64,000 nt of DNA from Stachybotrys elegans (Eukaryota; Ascomycota; Sordariomycetes; Hypocreales; Stachybotryaceae). Below are positions 47,335 to 58,854 of this stretch, in pieces (the first letter of the stretch is position 1; each line of letters opens with the position of its first letter). The stretch is from assembly GCA_020746835.1 (NCBI GenBank), contig JAGPNK010000018.1, forward strand, positions 1 through 64,000, given 5' to 3'. The position numbers were made by a program, and so were the translations under genes. The notes below the pieces were generated by a model. It did no database searches, was not told the origin of the DNA, and saw only the letters and a list, made by a program, of their open reading frames with translations.

Positions 47335-47640
47335 TCACAGGCTAGCAAACATGGCGAGGTTTGCTTGCCACGGTCGAACTGGGTGACCTTGGGCTTCGCT
47401 GACAACAACATCACCTAAGTGGATGTCACATCTGCCCTCGTCTTTGTCGTCTTCGGCAGGGATACCGCCGCCGGCACCAATAAGCAAGCCGAAATGCACT
47501 CTAGGGAAATCACTTAGGGGCTGTGTCACCACCATGGCAGCGGAGTTATTACTGATAACTGGCATCGCGGAAACAACAAGGTTGTGCTGAACCATCCGAC
47601 CTACCTGATATGCGTTCTGATCGCGATTGGTGCTGACAAA
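47335..47640 (-). pseudogene. Fragment of a nucleoside-phosphorylase domain (NLR-type)
   Basis: A minus-strand frame reads DQNAYQVGRMVQHNLVVS, then VHFGLLIGAGGGIP and HLGDVVVSEAQGHP, and ends at a stop at 47335. These are consecutive conserved blocks of the PNP_UDP_1 domain as found at the N-terminus of many fungal NACHT/ankyrin/TPR proteins (families show GRIGxHNVV, GLMVGIGGGVP, RLGDVVVS). About 90 of some 300 domain residues remain and no start or downstream domains were found. It lies about 50 bp past the 3' end of the Zn2Cys6 gene. Confidence 0.75.
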
Positions 47641-47691
47641 AACTGCCCAATTGTCTTAAGTTTAAGGTAAATATTATATATTGCTTATATC

Positions 47692-49897
47692 CTAGAACCG
47701 TGAAGTCTGCCAGAGACCTGGGAAATACAGCTCGTCTGTGATATGGTCCTGAATGTCCAACACAAATCTATCATCCTCTGAGAGCTCTAACGAGGATATT
47801 TGCTCGGTATCTTCAGCAGGCATGCTGAGATCTCCATACATGTCCATATTCTCTGGGAAGTTGAGGTGGGCGTTGGCTTTCCTCCGCCGCCATATAGTTA
47901 GATTATGCTTGTCGCTCATGTGCTTCACGGTCGTCTCGCACTGGTTTAGGCATATGTCGGCAAGATCCCACTTAGTCTCCGACTTGATTGTTTGGAGATG
48001 ATCGATCAACCTGCGTGCACTGTCTATGCAACCCATCGCTACACGATCATCATGTGCTTCTAGAGCGCATCGCATCATTAGCGTGGCGGCAGATGCGAAG
48101 TGATAGGCTACATCTGTAGAGAGATTAGCTGACGAATCCAATCGCTGAGACAAGGCTTACATGGTAGCCAAAACACAGTTGTCACTTCTTCAGGTGTGAG
48201 AGCAACAACCGCGTCAACGAGCGCATTACCGGCTTTGATGCATCGTGACTGATAGTATAGGCTCTCGCTGTCGTCCGCTGTCCGCGTGGCCTGGAGAGCC
48301 GTCCGGCAGATACACATCTTGACCGCTAGAAACGACAATTGCAAGTTCAACAAGCCGGGCTGTCCTATCTCGACATGATCCTCACCCAGTTCGAGCGAAG
48401 ATGGCAGTGAGTCTTGCAATTCGTCAACATAGGCATCCGTCCGTCGGAGGATTTTGAGGGTTTGCTCTAAAGGATCGGACCGGAGAGCATAAACGACAGA
48501 CAAGACATCTCCCAATAACTTGGTGAGACGACAAAGCGCGATGAATGTCTGAGCCCCCTTGACGCGGAAGTCAGCGGAGGTATCAGCTGGCTCTTCGAGA
48601 ATCGTGGTGAGTTCGGGAAAATCGACGTCCCACTGGTCACGGTGTATATGGCCTGGCGTACCGTGACACAGGCTAGCCCTGATACAAGAGTTAGCTCAAA
48701 ATGATATATAAAGCCCGCAAGTCTGACCAGGTATCGTGTATTAGCAGAGCCCACCAAGTCCTCACTCTCAGGTTTTTCTGTCGTGGATCAAGCCTCCACT
48801 TAGCTGGGTTTCGATTCAGACCAAGACTTTGCGCGAGGGCAACAGCACTGCCAACATTGATGGCATTATAGGTGATGGATGTAATGGGGCGGCCTAGAAG
48901 GTCTAAGATGCAGGCCAGCACAGTTGAAATGCTTGGGGTCAGGAAGTCCTTGTGCATAGCACTGACCGTTGTGTTCCACATATATTGCATGTCTGGTCGG
49001 CTGCGCCCAGTGGCTACGATTTCTGGCGAGAGGTCCCAGGACACCAGGGAGACGGCATAGATCTCGCAGATAAGCGTATAAGGAAGGGTGCCTTCTTGGT
49101 AGGCTTTTTTAACCGCTGTCTCGTCCAAGACGGGGAAGGCAGGATGAACAGCATCGAAATACCTGCCGGCAATGCGATCAATGGGCTGGTCATAGCAGAC
49201 TTGTGGACCGTACGTACAATTGAAGGACTTTGGGTCCTAAAGGATGCAGGATGTTTTCCATAGTTTCCCAATTCTTGAAACCCGAGGTCCCGTTTCCCGT
49301 GGACGACTTGGACCGCTGTTTGGGAACCTTGAGGTAGACTACCGGGTTGCGCGGGTCATCAGAATAGATGCTGTAGGGGTTTGGATGCACGTGGCCCATA
49401 GCGACGTCAATCCCTGGGTGAAGGTATTGCTCCAACATCTGCACGTCGGATGCAATGGCCGGCGCGACTATATGGCTAGAATGATCGCTGGTGGCTGTCG
49501 TCGCAAACATCGAGTACGTGGGCTCTCGGCTCGCCTGCCCACGATTCTCAAGAGGGGTTGAACAAGAAGAGGCCGTTGCCACGGCAGTAGTGATTGGCGC
49601 GTCTTGCGGTTGCGGAGGGGTGCGGCTCGCGACATTCGCTTGGGATTGGGGGTTTTGCCGAACGTGGGACGTGACGCGTGTTACGCATCGCTTCCCGTGT
49701 GAGCGACAGAGAGCGCATGGTTCATCGAGACGCTCCCGGTGACATCTCGACTTTCGACGATGACAAAAGTCGCATGCTGGAATGCGATGAGAACGATAGG
49801 GACGTGCGTCAGCGGCTTCGGGGGCCGGCAAAGTGTTCTGTTGGATATCATCGGTCTCTGGGACAAGCCGGCCCCGGCCGAGGTGTCTGTCAGCCAT
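47692..49897 (-). CDS. Zn2Cys6 transcription factor
   Basis: Four exons fit: 49897-49209, 49162-48728, 48678-48161 and 48113-47692, giving 687 residues. Residues 42 to about 74 form the binuclear zinc cluster with spacing C-x2-C-x6-C-x8-C-x2-C-x6-C (ACDFCHRRKSRC then PCALCRSHGKRC). The middle carries the fungal-specific transcription factor domain: YFDAVHPAFPVLDE, SLGLNRNPAKW, RTWWALLIHDTW joined across a 49-nt intron to LCHGTPGHI, and FWLPYVAYHFASAATL joined across a 47-nt intron. Donors of introns 1 and 2 (GTCCAC, GTCAGA) are unusual, so intron 1 is the least certain. It probably acts in the nucleus; the neighbouring esterase, transporter and monooxygenase are candidate targets by position only. 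Confidence 0.88.
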
Positions 49898-50277
49898 CAA
49901 AGTCACCCTCGGCGACTGCAAAGAGTCAACGGGATTTAGAGACAGGTTATGAAGCGGCCATCAATCGCCGTTGCTGGCATGCCGATGGTGGTCGGGAAAA
50001 TTGCCGCTGAGTGACATATGGGGTATCTTATCTAGCATTGCCGAACAACCGGGAAAATCTTTCTTTCCACCCTTTAGCGCGGACAACCACAAACTAGTGT
50101 GCATGGCTGTCTTCTTAGTAGTTGCCTCGGCACTGCTTTGGCAATGGCTACCCTCACGGGCGCCAGTAGACCCCCAAGTCCTCGTACGGGTTCGGAACGG
50201 CTCCTACAAGGGCAATATTCACCTTTGCAGCACCAGGAACAAGGTATTCGATCCTATCCAGACTTAGGTGTATATAG
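49898..50277. other. 380-bp gap between regulator start and esterase stop
   Basis: This is the promoter region of the Zn2Cys6 gene and the 3' flank of the esterase gene, both on the minus strand. No further gene is seen. Confidence 0.5.
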
Positions 50278-51970
50278 TTACGTCTCAAACTTCCCCGATT
50301 TGCTCCACCAAAACTCCGATTCCCGCCTACGCCAAGTGTCTTCCATCATCTCGGCTGCTGGCCCGGGCTGACCCCCAACCAATTCCTTGTTGTACAGAGC
50401 GAATACCATTGCCTGTGGCTTCCCCTGGGCATAAGGCACCCACTTCGGCACTTCCCCCAGGTCCTTTGGCGATGTAGCGTTAGGATCAGATTCAGCGATG
50501 AAGCTGCCAATATAGCTGTTCAGAGTCCTTGCCAGCTCGGCTTGTGTCTTGGAGATACTCATTACTTGGGGGGTGCAACCTTCGTATCGCATGTTGTCTG
50601 CATGCCGCGCACCGTCTATAACGGAAGTCTCGAGGGCCCAATGGTATAAGTACACCGGAACACCAGCGCTCGAAGCAAACTCTGCTGTCTGCCGAACGGG
50701 GGCCTGGTATGCGTAATTTGCGTATGCGGCCTCGAGGCGCTTATATTGAGCCCCAACGCCGCTTCTGGTCTCCTTGAGGTCTGAGTGTGGGAACTTGAGA
50801 GGATCAGGGTAAAGTGCGTCGAGTGCCGACATTTCCGACTCGCTAAGGAGAGGCAGCAGTTCGGTGAAGAAGGCTGTGAACCCAGAAGACCTGGCGCACT
50901 GTTTCTGCACGTAGAGAGACCCTTCATTACTGGTAAAACCTGTCATGATGGGAACCTTGTGCCACATGCCAGACAACCAAGTTTCCATGGGGGGCCGAGG
51001 TATCACGTCTCCGTCTATGACGGGCTGAAACGCCCATCGGAGCGAAGGATTATATTTGTCAAAGACGGCAGTCTGTGCGGCGCAGATCTTGTCATATGGC
51101 ACAGACCGCAGAAAGGGCAGAATTTGCGCTGCAGGGGTGTCTTCAGGACATTCGAGCTCGTGGAGGAAATCCTTAAATTGCGCTTCGTGGATGTCGGCAT
51201 CGAAATGACGGACGGCTCTCGAAGTTGGAGCTCCGGACTCGATAACGACACGCCGGAAGAGAGGGTCCACGCCTTCCTTGTAGTTCATCAGGTGATGGCC
51301 AATCTATTAAGATAAGCATACTAGATTGCTTGAATGATGCTTGTCTTACCGAATGAGCACCCGCGGAAAGACCAATGAGGGTCACCTGTTGAGGATCGCC
51401 GCCGAAATGAACAATATTGTCTCTCACCCACTCTAGCAGCAGAATTTGATCTCGCAGCCCCAGGTTGAGAATGCCTTCCTTGGCAGTTATCGATGACGGT
51501 AGAAAGCCTAATGCTCCCAGCCTGTAGTTGAAGGAGACAGCAATGAAGTTGGCCTCTGACCAAGATACCATGGAAGCTGTGTTATGCATAGAAGCTGTTC
51601 CGCGGTTGAAAGCTCCTCCGTGAATATACACAGCGACTGGCAGAAGCCTTTCGAAGGGCTGACAGCTCTCTAGGGGGCGCCTGAATACGTTGACTGTGAG
51701 ACAGTTTTCACTGTATAGCAGCTTCGGGCCTCCAGGGAGGAGGGGCTTTCCCGGCGCGGCTGGCCCATAATCTGAAGCATCAATGACTGCTTGGTGATCT
51801 GGGGTGACCTTCTCCGCTCCTCGAAACCTCCGATCGCCTGTCGGGGGAAGTGCGTAAGGAATACCTCTGAATGCCTCGATAGGGCGTGGGAGATCGTCAA
51901 CGAGCGTTCTGCCGATGACTGTGCCTTGAGGAAGCTGTGCCCGCGGGCGCTCATTCGTGATGAAGGTCAT
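50278..51970 (-). CDS. Type-B carboxylesterase/lipase
   Basis: Exon 1 is 51970-51350 and exon 2 is 51303-50278, with a 46-nt intron (GTAAGA...AATAG), giving 548 residues. Family blocks are GTVIGRTL, FRGIPYALPPTGDRRF, YSENCLTVNVF, VAVYIHGGAFNRG (oxyanion hole), FNYRLGALGFL and GLRDQILLLEWVRDNI. The nucleophile elbow GLSAG has Ser202, and the acid-residue region is GFTSNEGS. The catalytic His is expected near GARHADN. The usual Glu before the Ser is Leu here. No signal peptide, so it is probably intracellular. It hydrolyses carboxylic esters; the substrate cannot be told. It lies head-to-tail upstream of the Zn2Cys6 gene. Confidence 0.92.
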
Positions 51971-53127
51971 AGCTGTGAAAGTAGTTGTCAATGCGTGATT
52001 CCAGTCATGGCGAGAAATCAGCACTATTCAAGTCGTCCAAGCACCATAATTGAGTCGAGCTCGTTACGCTGGGAAGCCAGGCCGAATTGTCTCGGCATCC
52101 CTGGGCCCCCAGCTCCACATCGGTAATTATGATAGGGAAAATTTGCCGCCCCTGCCTGCCTACCCGCCATCGGTGCATTCGAGGCCCCGATTCATTGCAT
52201 CACCCGATAACCTCGCGTGTTGTGCGCCGAGAAGTCCACATGTCGGGTCTGTCTGTCTCCAATATTAACAGGCTGATTGGTTGTCTGGACAGTTGCAGAA
52301 ATGTCGTATTGGTGAGATTGGGAAAGAGTGCTGGCCAGTCACCAATGGGACGTCAACATCTACTGAAGTACAGTGTTGCAGTATGTAAGGAGAATCTAAG
52401 GCTCACTGATCGCCGTGATGAAAGTGGGTGGAACTGGAGCCACAAGACGTTGTTGCGCAGCAGACGTAGTATGGACTTTGAGTCTGTTGGTTGATGACAA
52501 GGCAAGGAGAGTCTCTGAAGGCATCGATATACGTACTAGCACCGGAAGATCAATTATTGTACTACCTAATGTAGAATTCTACATACGAATGCCTTATAAG
52601 AGTGGACTTGTACCGAGCTAATCTTTTTTATCATGGTACAATGAATTGATATGATTCCTAGCTCACGGACATGGAAGAAAGCATAGCCTGATGGAGAAGC
52701 GAATAAACCATATGTTGAATATTTTCTATTCTGAGACTAATACTTCCGAGAAAGAAAACGAATTGGTGGCTTAGTGTCCCGCCCAGGTGACGCCTCAGTT
52801 GATGCGGATACATGAGCTAGACAGTGTGCTGTCAGTAAAAGCCTTGAACATGAAGACAGAAACAAGTCTCGCAGCACCCCTGAGGCTATTACATAAATTT
52901 GACTAGGGTTGAACTTGCAAAGGCATCTCCCCGCCCTCTTCGAAGTCTAGTACTGATACCTGAAGCGTTTGTTCTGATATATCAAGTTAAAACCGAGATT
53001 TTTATATGCCAACCAAGTTCGGTTAATGTTACCACTTACCTCAAAGTCAGTCAAGTCAGCGAGCACCTCGTCAGTGCCCGTTGCATTAATAGCCCCTATT
53101 TCATCACGCCTCTTATTGCGCATTGGA
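51971..53127. other. Intergenic, no gene seen
   Basis: Holds the esterase promoter. Several short frames have no motifs. The right end borders the palindrome of family P. Confidence 0.5.
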
Positions 53128-53263
53128 TAGCAAGGCCACTATTGTTTGTATATACTCTTGTTCCTTTTTCTATACTACACATACCTACTATATTATGATG
53201 TAGTAGGTACGTGTAGTGTAGAAAAAAGAACAATAGTATATACAAATAATAGTGGCCTTGCTA
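53128..53263. repeat. 136-bp near-perfect palindrome
   Basis: The arm at 53128-53193 (TAGCAAGGCCACTATTG and on) is the reverse complement of 53198-53263 with only a few, mostly transition, mismatches and a loop of about 4 nt. One arm is continuous with family P sequence to its right, so two P ends sit head to head. The DNA could extrude a long hairpin. Confidence 0.85.
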
Positions 53264-53345
53264 CCTGTAGGACTAAAGAACAGTGTTAAACAATAAAGGG
53301 ATCGTTAGATAACATCTCCGTTAGCCGGAGCCAGAGAACAATGTA
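53264..53345 (+). repeat. Repeat family P, body next to the palindrome
   Basis: GTAGGACTAAAGAACAGTG, AACAATAAAGGGATCGTTAG and GCCGGAGCCAGAGAACAATG match 28805-28875 and, in reverse complement with RIP changes, about 1060-1180 and 15710-15800. Confidence 0.75.
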
Positions 53346-53679
53346 CCTACTATATCATACTCTAAAAGCTTAATAAAATAATATAGGTTTTATAGTTATT
53401 AAGGAGAAATGCTTCTCTAACTAGATTATTAATACCTATAATTAGAATGTTTTTTATAACTGCTATTAGGGTATTTCTATTCTACTTTAGATTAGTAAGG
53501 AACGGCAGTTAGTGGTCGTGCTAAATATTATCATCAGGAAGATACCGGCAGTAGTGCCCGGGGGAAACAGAAAGAATGTTGTTCTCGCCTGCTCGGCACT
53601 CAGATCGGGCTCTGAAAGGCCCGACTCTCTGTTCACGGTTCGTATTGATTGGAATTGGAAGATGGAGTTGCTGACCTCG
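53346..53679. other. Short AT-shifted intergenic piece
   Basis: 53346-53500 is AT-rich and TpA-rich, like a small RIPed repeat remnant. The remainder has ordinary composition. No gene. Confidence 0.45.
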
Positions 53680-54754
53680 AAGTAACTATAGCATTTGTCA
53701 GAATCCCGTCAGTATCCCATGGTGCCGCGTTCAAACTCACGCAAGGATTATGAAGGCGGCAAAGAAGCGCACCATCAGCCAGCGATCATGAAAACCGCCC
53801 TTCAGCGGGGGGGCGTTCCATGGCCCTCCATTGCCAGAGCTATAGACAGTCGAGCGCGAGGTTTCTGCGACCAGTTTGTGATCCTGTTCTTTGTCCGAAG
53901 GTATCGTGTAAGAATGGCACATATCAGGCCGGATCCAATAGCGAGGCTGATCATGACTGTGTCAGATGTTTAGCTTAAATCACACGTTGCATATCTACAA
54001 GGGAGAGATTCACGAGGAAGATCAGCCACAAGGATGAACCCGACGTAGTCTTGCTGGATGACGTGAGAACGGAGCATTAGAATTGTTGTCAGCGGCAGTA
54101 GAAAAGAGATTGTTTTTCCGGCCATGTTGACTCTTCGCAGAATCGGTCTTGCTCGCGTGTTCGTCCCCAAGCCGTACACTGATTGCGCCAGCTCTCCGGC
54201 CCTATTAGTTTGTAAGTACTTGGAGAAAGTCATGTGGCATGGGCCAGTGGGTGTTCCGGGTTTGTTGTTAGACTTGCCAGAACATTATGAGCATAGGCTG
54301 CAAGTTGTAGAGGTAGCACTCTGCAGACTGTTAGGTTGAGATGTACCTGCAACAATGACCGACACCCTTACGTATATAGTACATCACGAGGCTTGCTCCG
54401 GTAGAACTGTTGGCAATGGCAACTTCTGGGTTGTCAGAGCCCTCTTGTCTCTGTCAGAATTGGCTCCGTACAACATCTTCGTATAGGATGGCATCGTGGA
54501 CTTGTTGGTTGATGGAAGCGATAGTACTAATGCCAGTACATATTGCGAGCAATGTGATGTCTGTATTTAGCCTGTATCAGTGAGGGCTGACTCGAATTGA
54601 GTCTGCTGGTATACTGACAGGAGAAACGCTCGCGGTGGACACCGGTAAGCCAGAGGAGTGTAGTGCTGCACAGAAAGCTAGCGCGGGAGTAGATCAAAGA
54701 GAAGGCCGCAGCGCCCTCGGCTCCAGAGGGTAGTTGATTGCTTCCAGCCATCAT
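53680..54754 (-). pseudogene. Decayed multi-span membrane protein (tentative)
   Basis: From the ATG pair at 54754 the minus strand reads SGAEGAAAFSLIYSRASFL and a hydrophobic segment ending TLLWLT. A plausible 85-nt intron leads to ITLLAICTGISTIASINQQV, an in-frame TGA, and AIANSSTGASLVMYYIR. Further down come short hydrophobic pieces such as GKTISFLLPLTTILML (about 54110) and SLAIGSGLICAIL (about 53940) in changing frames. Together they suggest a fungal integral membrane protein gene in decay, or a gene with several introns not resolved by eye. No family is assigned. Confidence 0.35.
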
Positions 54755-55462
54755 TCCTCAGACGATCCGCCGTTGAGGAAGACTAGCTTGTATTCTCATG
54801 GGTGGGTTTCGAAGCTGTGTGAGAAGTGTAGATTCCGGCATTTCGCATTAAACAAAGTCAAATGACGTTGCTCGTGGGGCGGGAAGCAGACTTAATATGC
54901 AAATATCATGCCCTACCCAGATAGCGGGAACTCTCTCAGGATCAGACATGTCTTGCGCAGCGGCTGCGCGGAAGCTAACAGGCTTGCACTCTGTGGAGGA
55001 TGCCTGAGAAAGGAAGGCCAAGGTAACCCCAAGTGATCCGGACCCTGTATTTAAGGTGGGAGAAGCCAATAGGCGCCACAAATCGGGGATGAGATGCATG
55101 CAGTTTGAGGAGGCACACTATAGCACACTAGAATACAGGTGTTAAGCCTGACAACAGCCTCGTTATGGTTTCTCTCTACTGCTTACACCTCACACTGCGC
55201 ACTCTTTTCCTCATCATACAAGTGTTAATGGTAGCAATTTCCTGATAAAGCCGATGGGAGCAGGTGGGTAGGTGATATGGTTCGGTCTGGGCCAACCCCG
55301 CGAGTTTGTCCCGTAGTGTACGATCAAAGGTTGTTCCGGAGTGCGCCTCGGGTAGACTTTCGTTACCACTGTTTTAATTTTTCAGGTTGACGTTTCTTCG
55401 TGAACTGGTTACTTGTGCCCGCCCTACACAACAGGGGGCTCGGCTTACCTTACTGCCCTATA
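54755..55462. other. Intergenic, no gene seen
   Basis: Ordinary composition and no motif-bearing frame. It ends at the TA target of the pogo-type element. Confidence 0.5.
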
Positions 55463-57315
55463 GGTGGTGCTGGTTAGCAAAGTAAGCCAGATACTAAACT
55501 AAGCTATAAGTCATGATAATTCACTTTAAATAATCATTTTACTACTAAATTAAAGCTAAATACAATTTAAAATAGAAAAACCAATTAATCTTATAATAAA
55601 ATATTATTAGAAAAATCCTTAGTTCTCCCTACACTTAGTAGTAGAATATTTTAGTATTTCCTAAGCTATCCTTTAACAGTAGGTTAAGGCATTACTTAAG
55701 GTAAAAGAGAATAAAAACACTAATAAAAACCTCTTAGATATTAAGGAAAAGGCCATTTATACCTATATTAATTGCCTTAATTGTATTAATATGTCTATAC
55801 ACCTAGAATTCATCTATAACACTACTAACATAATCTTGAAAGAATAGTAGTCTATAGTAACCCCACTTAACAATATTATCACTATTAGGCCACATTAGAC
55901 TTCCCAGTTTCTTTAGCAGCATAACTATTTCTTAGTACACTATAAGATACTTAACTCTAAGCGGCAGGAAGTAGAGAATTTAGAGTCTATTTAGAGTTAC
56001 TTTAAGTGGCTTTATAAAGTTATTAAGGGTAAGAGAATCCTTTTAGCTGATATATAGAATATAGATAAAATGGGCTTCAGAATTAACATTAATACTAACT
56101 CTATTATCATAACAAAAAGAAAACAGGATCACTACTTTGCCATTCTAATAAATAGAGAGTCAGCAATAGCAATTAAGGCCATCTCTACTGCCAGCGGCAT
56201 TATCCCTCTATTCTTTATCCTATCCGTAAAATCACACTCAGTGTGTTAGTATAACAAGATTCAGGGGCTATACCCACACAGCAAAATAGCTATTATTAAG
56301 ACTGGGTTTTTGAATAATAAATTTGCTCTAGAATGGCTACATTACTTTAAGCAGTACATAGTAAAGGCCCAGGTAGGAAAAAAATGTCTTCTAATAGTTA
56401 ATGGGCATGGCAGTTACTATATAAGGCAGTTCATTCAATTCTATAATAATCATAGTATTATTCCCTTTGGAATACTAGTAAACCTCACATACATCCTTCA
56501 GCCCCTTAATGTATATGTTTTTTAGCTATATAAGCATTATCATGGCAATACCCTAGACCGCCTTATCCACAACAGCGCCATGGAAATTAGCAAGCTAGAA
56601 TTTATCTCTATTATCAAGGAGGTCAGAAGAAAGGCATTTAAGTTATTTACTATTACTTCTGCCTTTAGAAAGTCTAGAATCTATCCTCTTAACCCCTTAA
56701 AGGTTATACAGGAAGTTATAGCCTGGCAAGTTACTGCAACCCCTTTGCTACCACTGTATGCCTTATCTTCTAACCTAATAACACCAATAATATACTATTA
56801 ACTCAATAAGACCATAAGTAAGATTAAGACTGCAATTACTAGTGATCCTACCTTCAGCCTGGAAAAGGTAATATTGCTAAATCGCTTTATTAAAGGCACC
56901 TTATTTAGCACAGCTACAGACGTATAACTACAGCAAGATCTTGGCCACACATAGTATACTAAGACTATTAGATTATAAAGAAGGGCTATAAAGAATAACA
57001 GGCTATAGACTAGAGGCATTTTAAATGTTACAAAAGCTTGTAATATAATTATGCAGAAGAAAGATATAGAAGAGGCTTAAGCTCAGTATGTTTTAGCTGT
57101 CTATAAGAAAAAGCACTATAATACAGTAAAAAGGACATTTAAAAAAACCGTAAAAACTACACAAGCTTAGAGACAAGATAGAGTATTACCTTCTGCAAAG
57201 ATTATTAAAACTAGACACAGGAAATATATATTGTTAAGATTTTAATTAAAGCTATTCCAATTATTATAATCTAGCTCAATTTAGTATCTAGCTCACTTTG
57301 CTAACCAGCACCGCC
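55463..57315 (+). mobile_element. Fot1/pogo-type DNA transposon, RIPed
   Basis: An 1853-bp element bounded by inverted repeats of about 44 bp. The left end starts GGTGGTGCTGGTTAGCAAAG. The right end, in reverse complement, starts GGCGGTGCTGGTTAGCAAAG. Both then share an AGATACTAAA tract. TA lies directly outside both ends (55461-55462 and 57316-57317), as expected for Tc1/mariner-pogo target duplication. Length and TIR size fit the Fot1 group. The interior is AT-rich with transition mutations. Confidence 0.9.
55680..57130 (+). pseudogene. Fot1-type DDE transposase, dead
   Basis: The frame is broken by stops. An N-terminal CENP-B-like region lies near 55735-55840 (KAIYTYINCLNCINMSIHLE). The DDE core reads LLIVNGHGSYY near 56390-56420, where the family has Asp before GHGS, and ILQPLNVYVF near 56490-56522, where the family has Asp in LQPLDV. 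Both Asp-to-Asn changes are G-to-A, as RIP makes. The C-terminal part reads AFRKSRIYPLNPLKV near 56665-56710. The enzyme cannot be active. Confidence 0.85.
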
Positions 57316-57619
57316 TAAGGCAGTATAGGCCCGATAAAGCCGCTAAAAGGTGGGGCGGGCACAAGTAGTGTGCTGATGCGGGGAAGACACCGTCAACGGA
57401 ATGATTCCAAATCAACGTCATATCAAGTTCCAAGCCAACGCGGAGATTACATATGTAATTATTTTAATGACAGCCAGTTTGCGGCTCATGTGCCTTTAGT
57501 TCCCTGGGGTCACACGAAAGCCCGTCTCTGGTAAGTGCGCCTCTCCATTCGGCCCAATCATGTAGCCATCTTCATCACCATCATTATCCCATCTACGGGT
57601 TTTGCTGCGATAACAGTTA

Positions 57620-58854
57620 TCAGTTTCCAATTCCATTGTACACAAAGAAATTCCCCGAGCCCCTGGCGTCCTGGATCAGGTCCTTGGTCGCAAGCTCCAG
57701 CACCCTCGTCTTGATCTGAGCCGGCGTCCGCAGCCCCTCCAGCCCCAAGAGATATGCCACAAGACCAGCGACATGCGGACTGGCCTCTGAGGTGCCATCG
57801 ACGAGTCTGGTGGCCGTGGTGGAAGTCGATGAAGCGACCTGGATGCCAACTCCAGGGGCAAAAACATCGACCACCGACCCATAGTTGGAGAAGCTGGCTC
57901 GTCTCCAGTTCCTGTCGGTGGCGCCAACCGTGATGACGTTGGGCTGGTTGGCAGGAGACTGGTCTGATGCATCTATGAAAGAGTTTCCAGAAGCAACAAC
58001 GACCGGAATGCCGGCGTCGATGAGTGTTTGGACGGCGTTGTTGAGTGTAGGTGAGTTGGACCCCCCCAAGGACATGTTGACAACGCTCTTTCCAACACGG
58101 CTCTTTGCCAGGACATCGTCTCGAGTCCACGCAAGGCCTCTTATAATCCCCGTAGTAGTCCCACTGTCACTTCCCAGTACCTGCACATCAACCAGGGTTG
58201 TCCGTTTGGCCACGCCGAACGTGACGCCTCCAGCGACCGAAGCAACAACAGTCCCGTGCATCCTGTCACTCCCACTGCCGTGTACGTTGGTGCCAAATAC
58301 TGCTCGTCCTTGGAATTCCACATGCTCTAGTAGGATGCCAGTGTCCAGAATGTAGGAAAAGGTCCCCTCGCCAGCGCTCGAGTCGTAGGTGTATGCCGAG
58401 TTTGGGGATGGGGGAGATGTGGAGATGGCAGATAATCCCCAAGGAGGGTTTGCCTGGGTTGTAATGGCAGCTATATGGACGATCTTTTCGGGTTCCACGC
58501 GTAGGACCTAGGGATTTCCGGTTAGCCACAGAAACCACAACTGCCCATGTTAGGGAGGCTCACACTACTGTTGGCCCTAATAGTCTCCAGCGTTGCCTCG
58601 TCAAAGGAACCGGCGTAGGCATGGAACCCAGGAATGTCGAAAGTCTCTTCGACGCCAAGGCTATCACTCCTTCTTCGGCGAAGGTTGTTGGCATGAACCT
58701 CAGAAACCCATCGTGTATGCAGTTCGAGCTCATGGCCCACGTCTGGCTGCAGAGTCACAATGAACTTGCCTGGTACAATGTCGTTGTCTCTGGTGGGGAG
58801 TGCTACTGCGACACCAACTAAGCCTAGAAGGAGTTGAACGGAACGAGAAATCAT
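57620..58854 (-). CDS. Secreted subtilisin-like serine protease (proteinase K type)
   Basis: Exon 1 is 58854-58564 and exon 2 is 58507-57620, with a 56-nt intron (GTGAGC...CCTAG), giving 392 residues. Residues 1-18 are a signal peptide (MISRSVQLLLGLVGVAVA). An inhibitor-I9 propeptide with PGKFIVTLQPD follows. The mature enzyme starts near TQANPPWGLSAIS. The catalytic triad is Asp152 (LDTGI), His181 (MHGTVVAS) and Ser337 (DGTSEASPHVAG), with oxyanion Asn272 (VASGN). Two substitutions are unusual: HGTV for HGTH and GTSE for GTSM. It is an extracellular endopeptidase for nutrition or host protein breakdown. The gene appears intact and adjoins the pogo-type element. Confidence 0.93.

Noticed and set aside
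50785..51315. 176-codon plus-strand frame
   Set aside because: Antisense shadow of the carboxylesterase.
57558..58130. 190-codon minus-strand frame
   Set aside because: Shifted frame over the subtilase catalytic domain.
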